This document shows positions 53,257-61,567 of a stretch of 64,000 bases of DNA, piece by piece. The stretch spans positions 1-64,000 of the forward strand of contig CAMVHR010000003.1 of the NCBI GenBank assembly GCA_947167345.1, read 5' to 3'. Both the position numbers and the translations under genes were made by a program. The notes under the pieces were generated by a model. That model searched no databases and was not told where the DNA came from. It saw nothing but the letters and a program-made list of their open reading frames with translations. Positions within the stretch are counted from its first letter, which is position 1; each line of letters opens with the position of its first letter. The stretch comes from an uncultured Treponema sp. (GTDB lineage: Bacteria > Spirochaetota > Spirochaetia > Treponematales > Treponemataceae).

Positions 53257-53319
53257 TTATCCCACATCAACCTGTCCATTCATCAAGAGCGGCAAGAGCC
53301 TGTCGCACAGGGCTGGGAG
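53257..53319 (-). pseudogene. HsdS 3'-tail relic b
   Basis: Twenty codons and a stop read LPALCDRLLPLLMNGQVDVG, the end of an HsdS protein, with no upstream gene: it begins 2 nt after the PIN gene's stop and ends 2 nt before the next gene's start. About 40 of its last 48 bases match the 3' end of the intact hsdS. Confidence 0.75.
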
Positions 53320-53321
53320 TT

Positions 53322-53684
53322 TTAAATTGTGTTCAGACGGTTGGCAAGTTTTTTGTCAAATGTAAATACATCCTCGCAAAGAATTTGTTTTCGTGCAAGT
53401 AGAAGACTGTCCACAAAGTCAAGTTTTGTCTTTGAGTAGTTTTCAAGAGCAGTTTTGATAACATCGGCATTGTCAAAATCAACTTCGTCGGCGATGGGAG
53501 AAACTATTTCGTATATTTTCTCGCGGGGCACGGAATATAGTTTTACAAGCACATAGACGACTTCCGCGATGATTTCTGGATAAGATTTCGCGCCGTTTTC
53601 TATAATGTAAGCGGCTTTTTCTGCCTGCTCGGGGATATCATTGAGCAGATAACGGAGAATCACATTTGTGTCGATTGTCGTCAT
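53322..53684 (-). CDS. PIN-domain (VapC-like) toxin
   Basis: 120 aa. Metal-binding acids of the PIN ribonuclease fold: Asp5 in TTIDTNVILRYLL, Glu in YPEIIAEVVYVL, Asp in LDFVDSLLLA and the final FTFDKKLAN. The start overlaps the antitoxin stop by one base. VapC toxins cleave tRNA or rRNA. The pair lies between the intact hsdS and tail relic b, so it may stabilise the restriction locus. Confidence 0.88.
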   Translation of the reverse strand: MTTIDTNVILRYLLNDIPEQAEKAAYIIENGAKSYPEIIAEVVYVLVKLYSVPREKIYEIVSPIADEVDFDNADVIKTALENYSKTKLDFVDSLLLARKQILCEDVFTFDKKLANRLNTI

Positions 53685-53899
53685 TATTCAGCTCCTGAAA
53701 AAGCCATTGAAGCGACTTCATTTTCCTGTTCAACCAGAGCAGGATTTGCATATTGGGAGGCGATTCCCCTGCAAGATTTTTTCTCTGTCACTGTTTTTTC
53801 TTCGTCTACAACGATAATCGCCGACTGCCGGTTTTTGAACAGTCTTTTTTCAAGAGGAATAAATGCATGTCCATCATAATAGGCCTTTACTGCAATCAT
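53684..53899 (-). CDS. Antitoxin for the PIN toxin
   Basis: 71 aa, preceded by GGAGG. MIAVKAYYDGHAFIPLEKRL and QSAIIVVDEE form an N-terminal strand pair seen in small antitoxins of PIN systems; the remainder (SQYANPALVEQENEVASM) should be a disordered toxin-binding tail. An extended -10 (TGG, TATAAT) about 35 nt upstream gives the cassette its own promoter just after the hsdS stop. Confidence 0.75.
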   Translation of the reverse strand: MIAVKAYYDGHAFIPLEKRLFKNRQSAIIVVDEEKTVTEKKSCRGIASQYANPALVEQENEVASMAFSGAE

Positions 53900-53956
53900 T
53901 TTAAGCCTCCGTGTGTTGTTTTGGTTTATTATACCACATTTTCAGAAAAAAGTGCA

Positions 53957-55267
53957 TTATTTCACTTCCACCTGTCCATTCATCAAGAGCGGTAAAAGCC
54001 TATCGCGTAAAGCAATAAGTTTCTTATTCTCCCGTATAATCTCACTTTTCTTCTTCTCAATATTCAGTGTAAAGTCTGCGAACTTAGACAATACTTCTTT
54101 ACTTGGAATTACAGCAGAATAGTTTTCAACTCCGGCGAAGTCTAATCCCATAATATTTGTTCCAGTGGCATAATGTGAAATATAGGCGTGGAAATAATCT
54201 GTGTTGAAAAGACGATATAAATAAAACTTCAGTTTTTCATCATGAACATTCAATGTATTAACGTGATGAGAAGATGTTATGTCTCCTTCAAAAATATCAG
54301 GTACCAGCAATGCTTTGCCAATTATGTCTTTTGAAAAATCAATTGCGGTTTGCTGAGTATTGCACATTACCAAATCAAATGGCTTCAATACTTTTTCATT
54401 TGTGTATTCACCTGTGTAAGTTTTGATTCCATCTATTTTATATGAACCGTCTGGAGAAAAAGATGCAAGATTTATCATTGGGATGCCTTTATCTCCAGTA
54501 ATTGTCTTTGTACTGTATGAAACACCTCTGTTTGTTGTGAATAAAGTACCGAGTTTCTTTACTTCCCATCCAGCCGGAATCTCTCGTTTTAGCACTTCGT
54601 TATATTCCATTTTGCCGCCGGGAGATTTGTAGGGCTTGCCGTCTGCATTAGGAAAGTCAAACTGCACAAACCAGTGGTCATAAAGCCGCTTTGCTATTTG
54701 CTCCAGCTTTGCGTTCATGCGGCGGTTCAATGCGATTTTGTCATCGAGGGAGGAAAGCAATTTTCCAATTTTTTCTTGTTCAGCATAATTGGGAATCCAA
54801 ACTGTACAATTCTTGATTTTATCAGGTGAAGTATGGCGGATTTTCGTCTGCTGGGCTGCGGCACTAAGTTGAGTCCGAACAACTTTTGACGGAATAAGGT
54901 AAAAAGCATAATCAGGGCATAGCTTATCATTACATCGAATCAAGCCAACATCTTGACTCTGAATATATTTCCCATCACAAGGAATTTTTGCAGTCGACCC
55001 CAATAATCCGATTGCCTGTTCGGTGAGTGGTGTGATTATATCGTCTTTGTGCAATATAAATTCATCTTTTACATCACCTGTAAAGTACAGATTATCTTTT
55101 GACTTATCATTTTTGAAACAGTTGTTTCGGTAATCAAAGTTTCCAAGAGTCAATCGCATCAAGCTACCTTCCGTGGCATAATAGTCACCACTAAGCGACA
55201 TTCCACGGGTAACTTCCATCAGTTCCCCCAACTTATATTTCTTCAACTTTCCATTTTCAGTTTTCAA
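53957..55267 (-). CDS. hsdS: Type I restriction-modification specificity subunit
   Basis: 436 aa with two target recognition domains (about 1-160 and 225-390), each followed by a conserved coiled region: EQEKIGKLLSSLDDKIALNR, and LSKFADFTLNIEKKKSEIIR. The protein ends RDRLLPLLMNGQVEVK. HsdS sets the DNA sequence recognised by HsdM2 and HsdR2. An ORF6N gene separates it from hsdM. Its 5' end starts in a run of GAAAATGGAAA-type repeats. The same 3' end recurs three times downstream. Confidence 0.93.
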   Translation of the reverse strand: MKTENGKLKKYKLGELMEVTRGMSLSGDYYATEGSLMRLTLGNFDYRNNCFKNDKSKDNLYFTGDVKDEFILHKDDIITPLTEQAIGLLGSTAKIPCDGKYIQSQDVGLIRCNDKLCPDYAFYLIPSKVVRTQLSAAAQQTKIRHTSPDKIKNCTVWIPNYAEQEKIGKLLSSLDDKIALNRRMNAKLEQIAKRLYDHWFVQFDFPNADGKPYKSPGGKMEYNEVLKREIPAGWEVKKLGTLFTTNRGVSYSTKTITGDKGIPMINLASFSPDGSYKIDGIKTYTGEYTNEKVLKPFDLVMCNTQQTAIDFSKDIIGKALLVPDIFEGDITSSHHVNTLNVHDEKLKFYLYRLFNTDYFHAYISHYATGTNIMGLDFAGVENYSAVIPSKEVLSKFADFTLNIEKKKSEIIRENKKLIALRDRLLPLLMNGQVEVK

Positions 55268-55294
55268 TTCTCATTTCTCCATTCTCAATTATCA
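55243..55294 (-). repeat. Degenerate short repeat at the hsdS start
   Basis: The minus strand reads as imperfect 7-8-bp units (ATTGAGA, ATGGAGA, ATGAGA, ATTGAAAA, CTGAAAA, ATGGAAAG, TTGAAG) across the hsdS leader and first codons (MKTENGKLKK). Slippage there could alter the start or the leader. Confidence 0.5.
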
Positions 55295-55304
55295 AATCTT
55301 TTTG

Positions 55305-56201
55305 TTACACTTTCGCCAAAATATCTGCTATGAAAGCTGAATCAAACACTTCAAACGCAAAGCATTTTTTGCCTAAGTCTTTGAGCGAAGCTCCGATGTG
55401 ATACAAAATTTTTCCGTCAACAATCAAAAATCTGTCGTGCATTTTTGTGGTGTGCTTTAGGGTGAGAGTCGGATATTGCGCATTGAACTTTTGAATGTCT
55501 TGTGCTGTAAGCGATGTCTTAGGGTCTGTATAAATCGTTGCCAAAACACCTTTCTTCTTTTTTGCAAGCCGTTCCAAAATAGAAAGGTCAACATAGCCGT
55601 CTATCAGGATGATTTCTTTTTTTGCTTGCGCAATAAAACTTTCAAACTTGGCATACGCATCAAAAATCTGCCCCTGGAAGAAAATTCCCTGTTTTTCTTC
55701 AACATTGTATTTGTCCATAAGCGTAAAAAGTTCATCAATCCGCTTGTCCGCTTCTTTTTGATGAATGTTTGTATCGAGCAGGTTTTGCTTTATTGTGTTG
55801 ATTTCGGCAAAAATATTCGCGTTGTTCTGAAGAAAACGCTTCATTTCCTTGAACATTCTGATTAGCATTTTGCTTTGGGCAACTGCAAGCTCACCTTTCA
55901 GGACTGTCATAAGCATATAAATGCCTTGCTCTGTAAATGCATAAGGCTTGTATCTTGTTCCGCCCCAACTTGAGGTCGATTTTTTCGACCTCAAGATTGC
56001 ATTGAATTCATCGTCTGTCAGTTGAAATCTGAAATCTTCATCAAAGCGTTCAATATTATTCTTTACCTGCTCATTAAATCGTTTTGTTTCATAGCCATAA
56101 ATTTCCGCCAGTTCAAAATCCAGCATCACTTGTTCGCCACGAATCGTGTAGATTTTATCTTTTATCCATTCACTATTATGTATTGCTATTTCGTTTTTCA
56201 T
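55305..56201 (-). CDS. ORF6N-domain protein with PLD-like C-terminus
   Basis: 298 aa. The N-terminal ORF6N DNA-binding domain (about 15-105) has IRGEQVMLDFELAEIYGYET, RFDEDFRFQLTDDEF and YAFTEQGIYMLMTVL. A coiled middle is followed by a domain (about 180-298) with IILIDGYVDLSILERLAKKK and HDRFLIVDGKILYHIGASLK, resembling a phospholipase-D-like half site (H-x-x-x-x-I-x-D). ORF6N genes are phage-derived and frequently inserted in type I operons; their role there is unknown. Confidence 0.85.
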   Translation of the reverse strand: MKNEIAIHNSEWIKDKIYTIRGEQVMLDFELAEIYGYETKRFNEQVKNNIERFDEDFRFQLTDDEFNAILRSKKSTSSWGGTRYKPYAFTEQGIYMLMTVLKGELAVAQSKMLIRMFKEMKRFLQNNANIFAEINTIKQNLLDTNIHQKEADKRIDELFTLMDKYNVEEKQGIFFQGQIFDAYAKFESFIAQAKKEIILIDGYVDLSILERLAKKKKGVLATIYTDPKTSLTAQDIQKFNAQYPTLTLKHTTKMHDRFLIVDGKILYHIGASLKDLGKKCFAFEVFDSAFIADILAKV

Positions 56202-56225
56202 TGTTTTTCACTCCATTTTCATTTA

Positions 56226-56252
56226 AAAACTGCTACACTGCGTAGCAGTTTT
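56226..56252 (-). terminator. Hairpin between hsdM and the ORF6N gene
   Basis: AAAACTGCTAC and GTAGCAGTTTT form a perfect 11-bp stem with a 5-nt loop; on the minus strand it is followed by T residues, as an intrinsic terminator or attenuator in the ORF6N leader. Confidence 0.6.
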
Positions 56253-56268
56253 ATCATTTTCAAAGGAT

Positions 56269-56317
56269 GGTGACAATTTGTCCCCACCCTTTTGAACAGA
56301 GGTACAATTTGTACCCC
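56269..56317. promoter_or_regulatory. Two tandem operator-like palindromes upstream of the ORF6N gene
   Basis: GACAATTTGTC (centre 56277, in GGTGACAATTTGTCCCC) and GGTACAATTTGTACC (centre 56308) share the core ACAATTTGT and lie 31 bp apart, three helical turns. This arrangement suits a dimeric repressor, perhaps the ORF6N protein itself. Confidence 0.5.
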
Positions 56318-56337
56318 AGTTGCCATAGTGTTTTTAC

Positions 56338-56366
56338 AGATTCCGAATCAAGTTCGGAATGACAAA
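56338..56366. repeat. Palindromic repeat at the hsdM 3' end
   Basis: ATTCCGAA and TTCGGAAT arms around TCAAG, with direct-orientation copy at 58003-58031. It supplies the last codons (SFRT) and stop of hsdM. Confidence 0.75.
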
Positions 56367-57988
56367 GAAGCCAGTTGTTTCTTTATCTCTTTTTCCAGTT
56401 CATGGCTTTCTTTGAACATAGCAGTAAGTTCTTCGGTATCAGCCGTCATTTGCGCGTTGAATTCTTCTTCGCTTATGTCTATGTATTCAATTTTAATATC
56501 AAAATACTGGCCCGCACTAAGGACATAGCCTTTTTCTTTTATCTGGTCATAAGTTACGGCAACTGAGAAGTCATCTACCGCTTTTTTATTGCGGAATGTC
56601 TTTACAATCTTTTCAATTTCTTCGTCAGTAAGACGGCGTTTTTTAAGACCGTTGGAATCTTTATATTCTTCGCCAAGCTTGCTTGCATCTATAAGGATTA
56701 CTTTATTTGCGCTGTGCGATTTGTCAAAAAAAAGAACGCTGACGTTCGTTCCTGTGTTTGCAAATACATTGCTTGGCATGGAAACAACGCCCCAGACAAT
56801 TTTGTCATCAACAATCTTGTGAAGGATTTTGTTTTCAATTCCAGACTTTGCAGTAATAAAGCCAGTAGGGATTACGATTGCGCCTTTACCGTTATCCTTT
56901 ATTGAATTGATTACATGCTGAATAAAACAGGTGTAAATTGCCATTCCTTCTTTTTTTGCTTTTGGAACATTAGGAACTCCAGCCCAGAAGCGTGCAGGCA
57001 TGGCCGCAATCTTTTCTCTTGTGTCGCTAAAGTCCATTTTGAACGGTGGATTAGAAACAACAAAATCAAACTGCCGCAATTCTTTTCCATCATCTGATTT
57101 GTGGTACGGATTTACAAGCGTATCCCCCTGAATTGCATGATCAAGACTTGAAACAAGGTTATTCAGAATCAAATTAAGCTTGAGCATCTTATTTGAACGC
57201 TGGCTTATGTCCTGGCTAAAGATTGTACAGCGGTCTTCTCCAATCTGGTGAGCAAGAGCCATTAAAAGGGTTCCAGTACCAGCAGAAGGATCATAACATT
57301 CAATATTGTGCAAATCTGAATCATCGCCTACAAGCAGTCGGGCCATAATTGTTGCAATAGCGTGTGGTGTGTAATACTCTGCGTATTTTCCGCCGCCTGC
57401 AGTGTTGTAATCCTGAATCAGATATTCAAAGATATTTGCAAAAAAGTCATAGTGTTCAGCAAAGGCTTCTTCAAAACTGAACTTTACAAGCTTATCAACA
57501 AGAGCTCGTGCAAAGTTTGCTCTCTGGCTGTCATCTGTAACATACTGGGTGAGCGGCTCAAAAATCGGAATCTTTGTGTTTGCGACCGTCAAGGTAGAAA
57601 AGATTTCCATATTCTCAGCCGCAATGTCTTTCATTGTAGAATCAAAAATTACATCAAAGTCACCTTTAGTCTGCTGGTTCCAGAGCTGGGTAATAAGATG
57701 ACGGGAATACAAGTTCGGACAGTCTGCACCCAATACACGGCATACGCGTTTCTGTTCGTCTTCAGAAAGTTTTGCGTATTCTCCTTCCCAGTCTTTTACA
57801 TTCTGGAACTGCGCTTTGTAACGGGTGTCTTTATTTTTAAGTGTATAGCCAAATTTATCGTTTAAAAATTTATAAAGAAAAACCTGTGTAATGATTTTAA
57901 ACTCGTTTCCGTCATTGCCAAGTCCGGCACTCTGGCAGGTTGCTTTTAATTCATCAATAAGTGCAACTGTTTTTTCTCTGATGTTCAT
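56348..57988 (-). CDS. hsdM: Type I restriction-modification DNA methyltransferase subunit
   Basis: 546 aa from ATG at 57988 (MNIREKTVALIDELK), preceded by GAGGGG; an upstream ATG at 58030 falls in a repeat and is rejected. N-terminal helical HsdM_N region, then the N6-adenine methylase core with SAM motif CYDPSAGTGTLLMA (about residue 235) and catalytic FVVSNPPFKMDF (about 314). The C-terminal end LASLSFRT derives from a palindromic repeat, so the native tail may be altered by a few residues. Confidence 0.93.
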   Translation of the reverse strand: MNIREKTVALIDELKATCQSAGLGNDGNEFKIITQVFLYKFLNDKFGYTLKNKDTRYKAQFQNVKDWEGEYAKLSEDEQKRVCRVLGADCPNLYSRHLITQLWNQQTKGDFDVIFDSTMKDIAAENMEIFSTLTVANTKIPIFEPLTQYVTDDSQRANFARALVDKLVKFSFEEAFAEHYDFFANIFEYLIQDYNTAGGGKYAEYYTPHAIATIMARLLVGDDSDLHNIECYDPSAGTGTLLMALAHQIGEDRCTIFSQDISQRSNKMLKLNLILNNLVSSLDHAIQGDTLVNPYHKSDDGKELRQFDFVVSNPPFKMDFSDTREKIAAMPARFWAGVPNVPKAKKEGMAIYTCFIQHVINSIKDNGKGAIVIPTGFITAKSGIENKILHKIVDDKIVWGVVSMPSNVFANTGTNVSVLFFDKSHSANKVILIDASKLGEEYKDSNGLKKRRLTDEEIEKIVKTFRNKKAVDDFSVAVTYDQIKEKGYVLSAGQYFDIKIEYIDISEEEFNAQMTADTEELTAMFKESHELEKEIKKQLASLSFRT

Positions 57989-58002
57989 ATTTCCCCTCGT
58001 AT

Positions 58003-58031
58003 AGATTCCGAATCGAGTTCGGAATGACAAT
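58003..58031. repeat. Palindromic repeat at the hsdM 5' side
   Basis: ATTCCGAA and TTCGGAAT arms around TCGAG; 27 of 28 core positions equal the copy at 56338-56366. It lies between the hsdR stop and the hsdM start. Confidence 0.75.
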
Positions 58032-58038
58032 AACTAAT

Positions 58039-61000
58039 TTAAGCTAAATAGTAATCATGGTATTGATTAAGATATTGTTTGCTTACTCTGGATTGAATAA
58101 AATCACAGTCTTCAACTTCTGCTTTGATATTCAATTTTGTAAGACTGTTATCAATCAAAGCGTACACAGTATCTGCAAAGTATGTGTCTTTTTTCAATAT
58201 GTCATTTCTGTCATAAACCTGTTGGTCTATAATTTGTTTTACAGTCATCATTGCATCCACAATATCATCTGTCATTGTAGAAATAATTGGCTGTGCATGG
58301 CGTTCTGTACGTCTAGTATTTTCTTCTACAATTCGTTTGTGAACACGAACAAACTTTTTATCCCCATTATAACGAGAAAGCAGTGCATCATCTTTACGTC
58401 GTAAGGTTCTTATCTTTTTATAAATATCATCCATTGCTTTGTTTTCTTCATTGTACTGTGCAAGGCTTTCCGGCTTAAATTTATGTTCCTTAAATCGCTG
58501 CTTAAATGCTTCTGCAAGTGTAATAAACTGAGGATCCTCCGGGTCATAATAATCGCGTAACTCATGCAATGTTTTAGAAAGCTTTTCTTGCAATTCTGAA
58601 CCGTTATCTACAAGTTTTAATTCTTCTTTGTTTATCATAGAAAAGTTAAACTGAATGTTCATCATTGTTTCATTGATAAGCATTTTAGTTTCATCACTTG
58701 TTTCAAAGGCTTCAATCGTATTTATTTCATTAATTCGTGCCTGAACAGCAGCCAGCATGTCCGGAAGTTTTTCAATTACAAGTTTTGCAAAGGTCGCTTT
58801 TAATTCTTCATCACCAAAAGTGCGTACAAGATTGAACATATTCTTTGCATTGGTCAAAGCAGTTCTAAGCTCAAAGAGTTCTTTCTTGTCTTCAATTTCA
58901 GTTATTTCCTGGTCAAAGATTTCTGCATTACTTATATCATAGTTAGAAAGAGTCTGGCGCGCTTCTTTCATCTGCTTAATGATATCTTCTTTTTGTTCCA
59001 GTATCTGAGTAAACATATCGGGAAGTCCCCCAAGGGGGATTCCTTGAAGATTCCCAAGGCCAGTTTCATCTTCGCTACTAAACTTCTGGAACTCTTTTAT
59101 GTACTTGTTATTGATTTCTTCAAAGTTTGCTTTGATGTCTGCAAAGTCAATTACAGTTCCATAACGCTGTTCACCATATTCTGAATTGTAAGGCCGGTTT
59201 ACACGTGTAATAGCCTGAAGCAGACCGTGGTCACGGAGCTTTCTTCCAAAATAAAGGCGCTTAAGACGAGGTGCATCAAAACCTGTAAGCAGCATGTTGT
59301 AGACAATCAGAATATCTATTGTAAAATTCTTTTTGAAGTCTTTAACAATCTGCTTTCTGGTTTCTTTGTCATCGCTATCATAAAGAATGAGACCAGGCTT
59401 TAATGATGAAGTCATTTTTTCGGTTTCTTTAAGTTCATTCTGAATCTCATCAAAATACTGATAGAGTTTTCGAGCCTGTTCACTTGTTTCGCAGATAATC
59501 ATTCCGCCAAGAGTCGGGTCACCCTGCAAAAATCTGAATGTAACCAAGTCCTTTATAATGTAGCGTAGTAATTCTTTTACATAAGAATCATGGCTGATAA
59601 TGTCTTCTTTTTTAAGTTCACCCTTAGTAACAAGTTTTTCAAGTTTCTGGTAAGCTTCAGTAAGTCGCTTGCGATAAGAAGTTTCAATTTCTTCTCTAAG
59701 GATTTTTAATGTATATCCGTCAGAAATTGATTTGTCATAATAGTAAGCGTGGAAGTAATCGCCGAATACAGAGCAGCTTGATTTTTCTTCTTTAAGAATT
59801 GGAGTCCCAGTAAGAGCAATTTTAATTGAATCAAGATCTGCATTAAAAAGATTTGCTAGAAAACATCCATCAGGTTTATAACCGCGGTGAGCTTCATCAA
59901 TTATAAATATACGTTGAAGATTGGTTGCGTAGTCTTTTACCTGAACTTTGTTCTGGTCTTCTTCAACTTTCTGAATATTTACAACAGTAATTTCAGCTTT
60001 ACCAGTAACGCCCTGCTGGCTCTGATTTGTACGGAACTGTTCCATAAGTTCTGTTTTACTATTAGCTGTATTTATAGAAAGTCCGCGAGCTTCAAACTCC
60101 TGCTTTGCCTGTTCCAATAAATCCAAGCGGTCAACAATAAAATAAAACTTGGTAACTTTATTGTACTTTGCAAAATAATCTGTAAGAATTCTTGTAAGGT
60201 AGTATGAAAGAGCTGTTTTTCCAGAGCCCTGTGTGTGCCATACAATTCCAGATTTCTTTCCGTTTTCAAGAGCATCACGAATAGCAAGGGCCGCAAACAT
60301 CTGCTGGTAACGCATAATGTGTTTCTGGTCAGTCACTTCAATTTTACCATCTACTTCGCGTTCAGATTTTACATAAGCAATTCCGTATTTCAAAATAAAA
60401 AGCAATCGCTCAGGGCTGCACATAGAAGTAAGGATTCTATTTGTTGGTGTATAAAAATCAAGGTTTGTCTGATATTCAGGAGACTGTTTAATTACCTGGC
60501 AGTTAAAATCTGTAAGAATCTCTTTTTCAATTTCCTGATCTATCGGCTTATAATGATAATTTGCATTAAATGGTGGTACAGGCTGAGCAGTAAAATTATC
60601 TTCTCTAAAGCAATTAAAGAATGCTTTCTTTCGTGCCCCAGTACAATAAAATGCACCCTCAATTGGAACAATACCGCCAAGTGCAGAATATTCCATATTA
60701 TTAGAAAAAATCATCAGCTGAGTAATATTTATAAAGCGACGAAACTTTTTATTCGGCAATCGTTCATTGTTCATGCGGTTAGCTTCCGCAATCATTCCTC
60801 CAACGTTGTTAGTTTTCTTAACTTCTATAAAAACAAGCGGAAGACCATTTATAAAAAGAGTAATATCCGGGCGGAATTCATCTTCGCCATTACGACAGGT
60901 AAACTCTGCCGTGCAGTAATAGTCATTGTTTTTAGGGTTATCAAAATCTATGAGTTTGTAAGGCGAAACAGAAATAAGTCTTTCGTAGAATTGCTTTCCT

Positions 61001-61266
61001 AAATCATCATCATTTAATTCTTTTTTGATGTCGGAGAATACTGAAAGCCACTTATCTTTTTTATCAGGATTCAAACGGGCAAAAGCCTTTTGAAACTCAT
61101 AGAGCAAAATATTAGTTTCTTCATCAAAACTTGTTCCTGCAGTTCGTTCAGATTGTTCCTCAGTTCTCACATGAGACATTTTGCCAACATATTCATATCC
61201 AAGCCGTGTGAGGTGAACCATTGCAGGCATTTGAACACGTGTTTTTTCATTGTAATTTTTGCTCAA
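58039..61266 (-). CDS. hsdR: Type I restriction enzyme endonuclease/translocase subunit
   Basis: 1075 aa. N-terminal nuclease (PD-(D/E)XK: Asp in FRPDITLFINGLPLVFIEVK, Glu-x-Lys following, about 125-140), then a superfamily 2 motor with Walker A WHTQGSGKTALSYYL (about 345), DEAH box FIIDEAHRGYK (about 457), ALTGTPILKEE, and motif VI in QAITRVNRPY. The C-terminal helical part binds the methylase. It cleaves DNA far from unmethylated sites after translocation. It precedes hsdM, with 50 nt holding a palindromic repeat between them. Confidence 0.94.
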   Translation of the reverse strand: MSKNYNEKTRVQMPAMVHLTRLGYEYVGKMSHVRTEEQSERTAGTSFDEETNILLYEFQKAFARLNPDKKDKWLSVFSDIKKELNDDDLGKQFYERLISVSPYKLIDFDNPKNNDYYCTAEFTCRNGEDEFRPDITLFINGLPLVFIEVKKTNNVGGMIAEANRMNNERLPNKKFRRFINITQLMIFSNNMEYSALGGIVPIEGAFYCTGARKKAFFNCFREDNFTAQPVPPFNANYHYKPIDQEIEKEILTDFNCQVIKQSPEYQTNLDFYTPTNRILTSMCSPERLLFILKYGIAYVKSEREVDGKIEVTDQKHIMRYQQMFAALAIRDALENGKKSGIVWHTQGSGKTALSYYLTRILTDYFAKYNKVTKFYFIVDRLDLLEQAKQEFEARGLSINTANSKTELMEQFRTNQSQQGVTGKAEITVVNIQKVEEDQNKVQVKDYATNLQRIFIIDEAHRGYKPDGCFLANLFNADLDSIKIALTGTPILKEEKSSCSVFGDYFHAYYYDKSISDGYTLKILREEIETSYRKRLTEAYQKLEKLVTKGELKKEDIISHDSYVKELLRYIIKDLVTFRFLQGDPTLGGMIICETSEQARKLYQYFDEIQNELKETEKMTSSLKPGLILYDSDDKETRKQIVKDFKKNFTIDILIVYNMLLTGFDAPRLKRLYFGRKLRDHGLLQAITRVNRPYNSEYGEQRYGTVIDFADIKANFEEINNKYIKEFQKFSSEDETGLGNLQGIPLGGLPDMFTQILEQKEDIIKQMKEARQTLSNYDISNAEIFDQEITEIEDKKELFELRTALTNAKNMFNLVRTFGDEELKATFAKLVIEKLPDMLAAVQARINEINTIEAFETSDETKMLINETMMNIQFNFSMINKEELKLVDNGSELQEKLSKTLHELRDYYDPEDPQFITLAEAFKQRFKEHKFKPESLAQYNEENKAMDDIYKKIRTLRRKDDALLSRYNGDKKFVRVHKRIVEENTRRTERHAQPIISTMTDDIVDAMMTVKQIIDQQVYDRNDILKKDTYFADTVYALIDNSLTKLNIKAEVEDCDFIQSRVSKQYLNQYHDYYLA

Positions 61267-61567
61267 TTTTCGACTCCAGATTTATAGTATATCATAAGAC
61301 CCCTTCATTTTCCATCATAACTGCAAATACCGAACGTATTTCATACACATATCGTCCGCATTTTATGTCGTTACCGCTCGCATCGACCTCAAACACCGTT
61401 CGTATTTTATGCACGAACCGTCCGCAAAAAACATTTTATCCGAGAGAAATTTTTCAATTTGTCAAGTTTAATCTACAAATTCATGCATAAAAACCATTGT
61501 ATATTATCTTCACAAGGATGTTAAACCTGCGTTGCAGGATATCCTAAAAAAAACAAAAGGAGTTCTT
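61267..61567. other. Regulatory gap between hsdR and the HU-like gene
   Basis: Two degenerate direct repeats of about 40 bp (61329-61368 and 61395-61434), each with ACCG..CGTATTT.AT.CAC and CGTCCGCA, lie 66 bp apart upstream of hsdR. The other side holds TATTAT (61502-61507) as a possible -10 of the HU-like gene and a leader hairpin (61516-61544). Confidence 0.5.
61516..61544 (+). promoter_or_regulatory. Leader hairpin of the HU-like gene
   Basis: GGAT...CCTGC, loop GTT, GCAGG...ATCC; followed 13 nt later by AAAGGAG and the ATG at 61568. It could control translation or protect the mRNA 5' end. Confidence 0.4.

Noticed and set aside
58003..58031. hsdM start at 58030
   Set aside because: The extra residues come from the palindromic repeat; the ATG at 57988 has a good ribosome-binding site and the usual HsdM opening.
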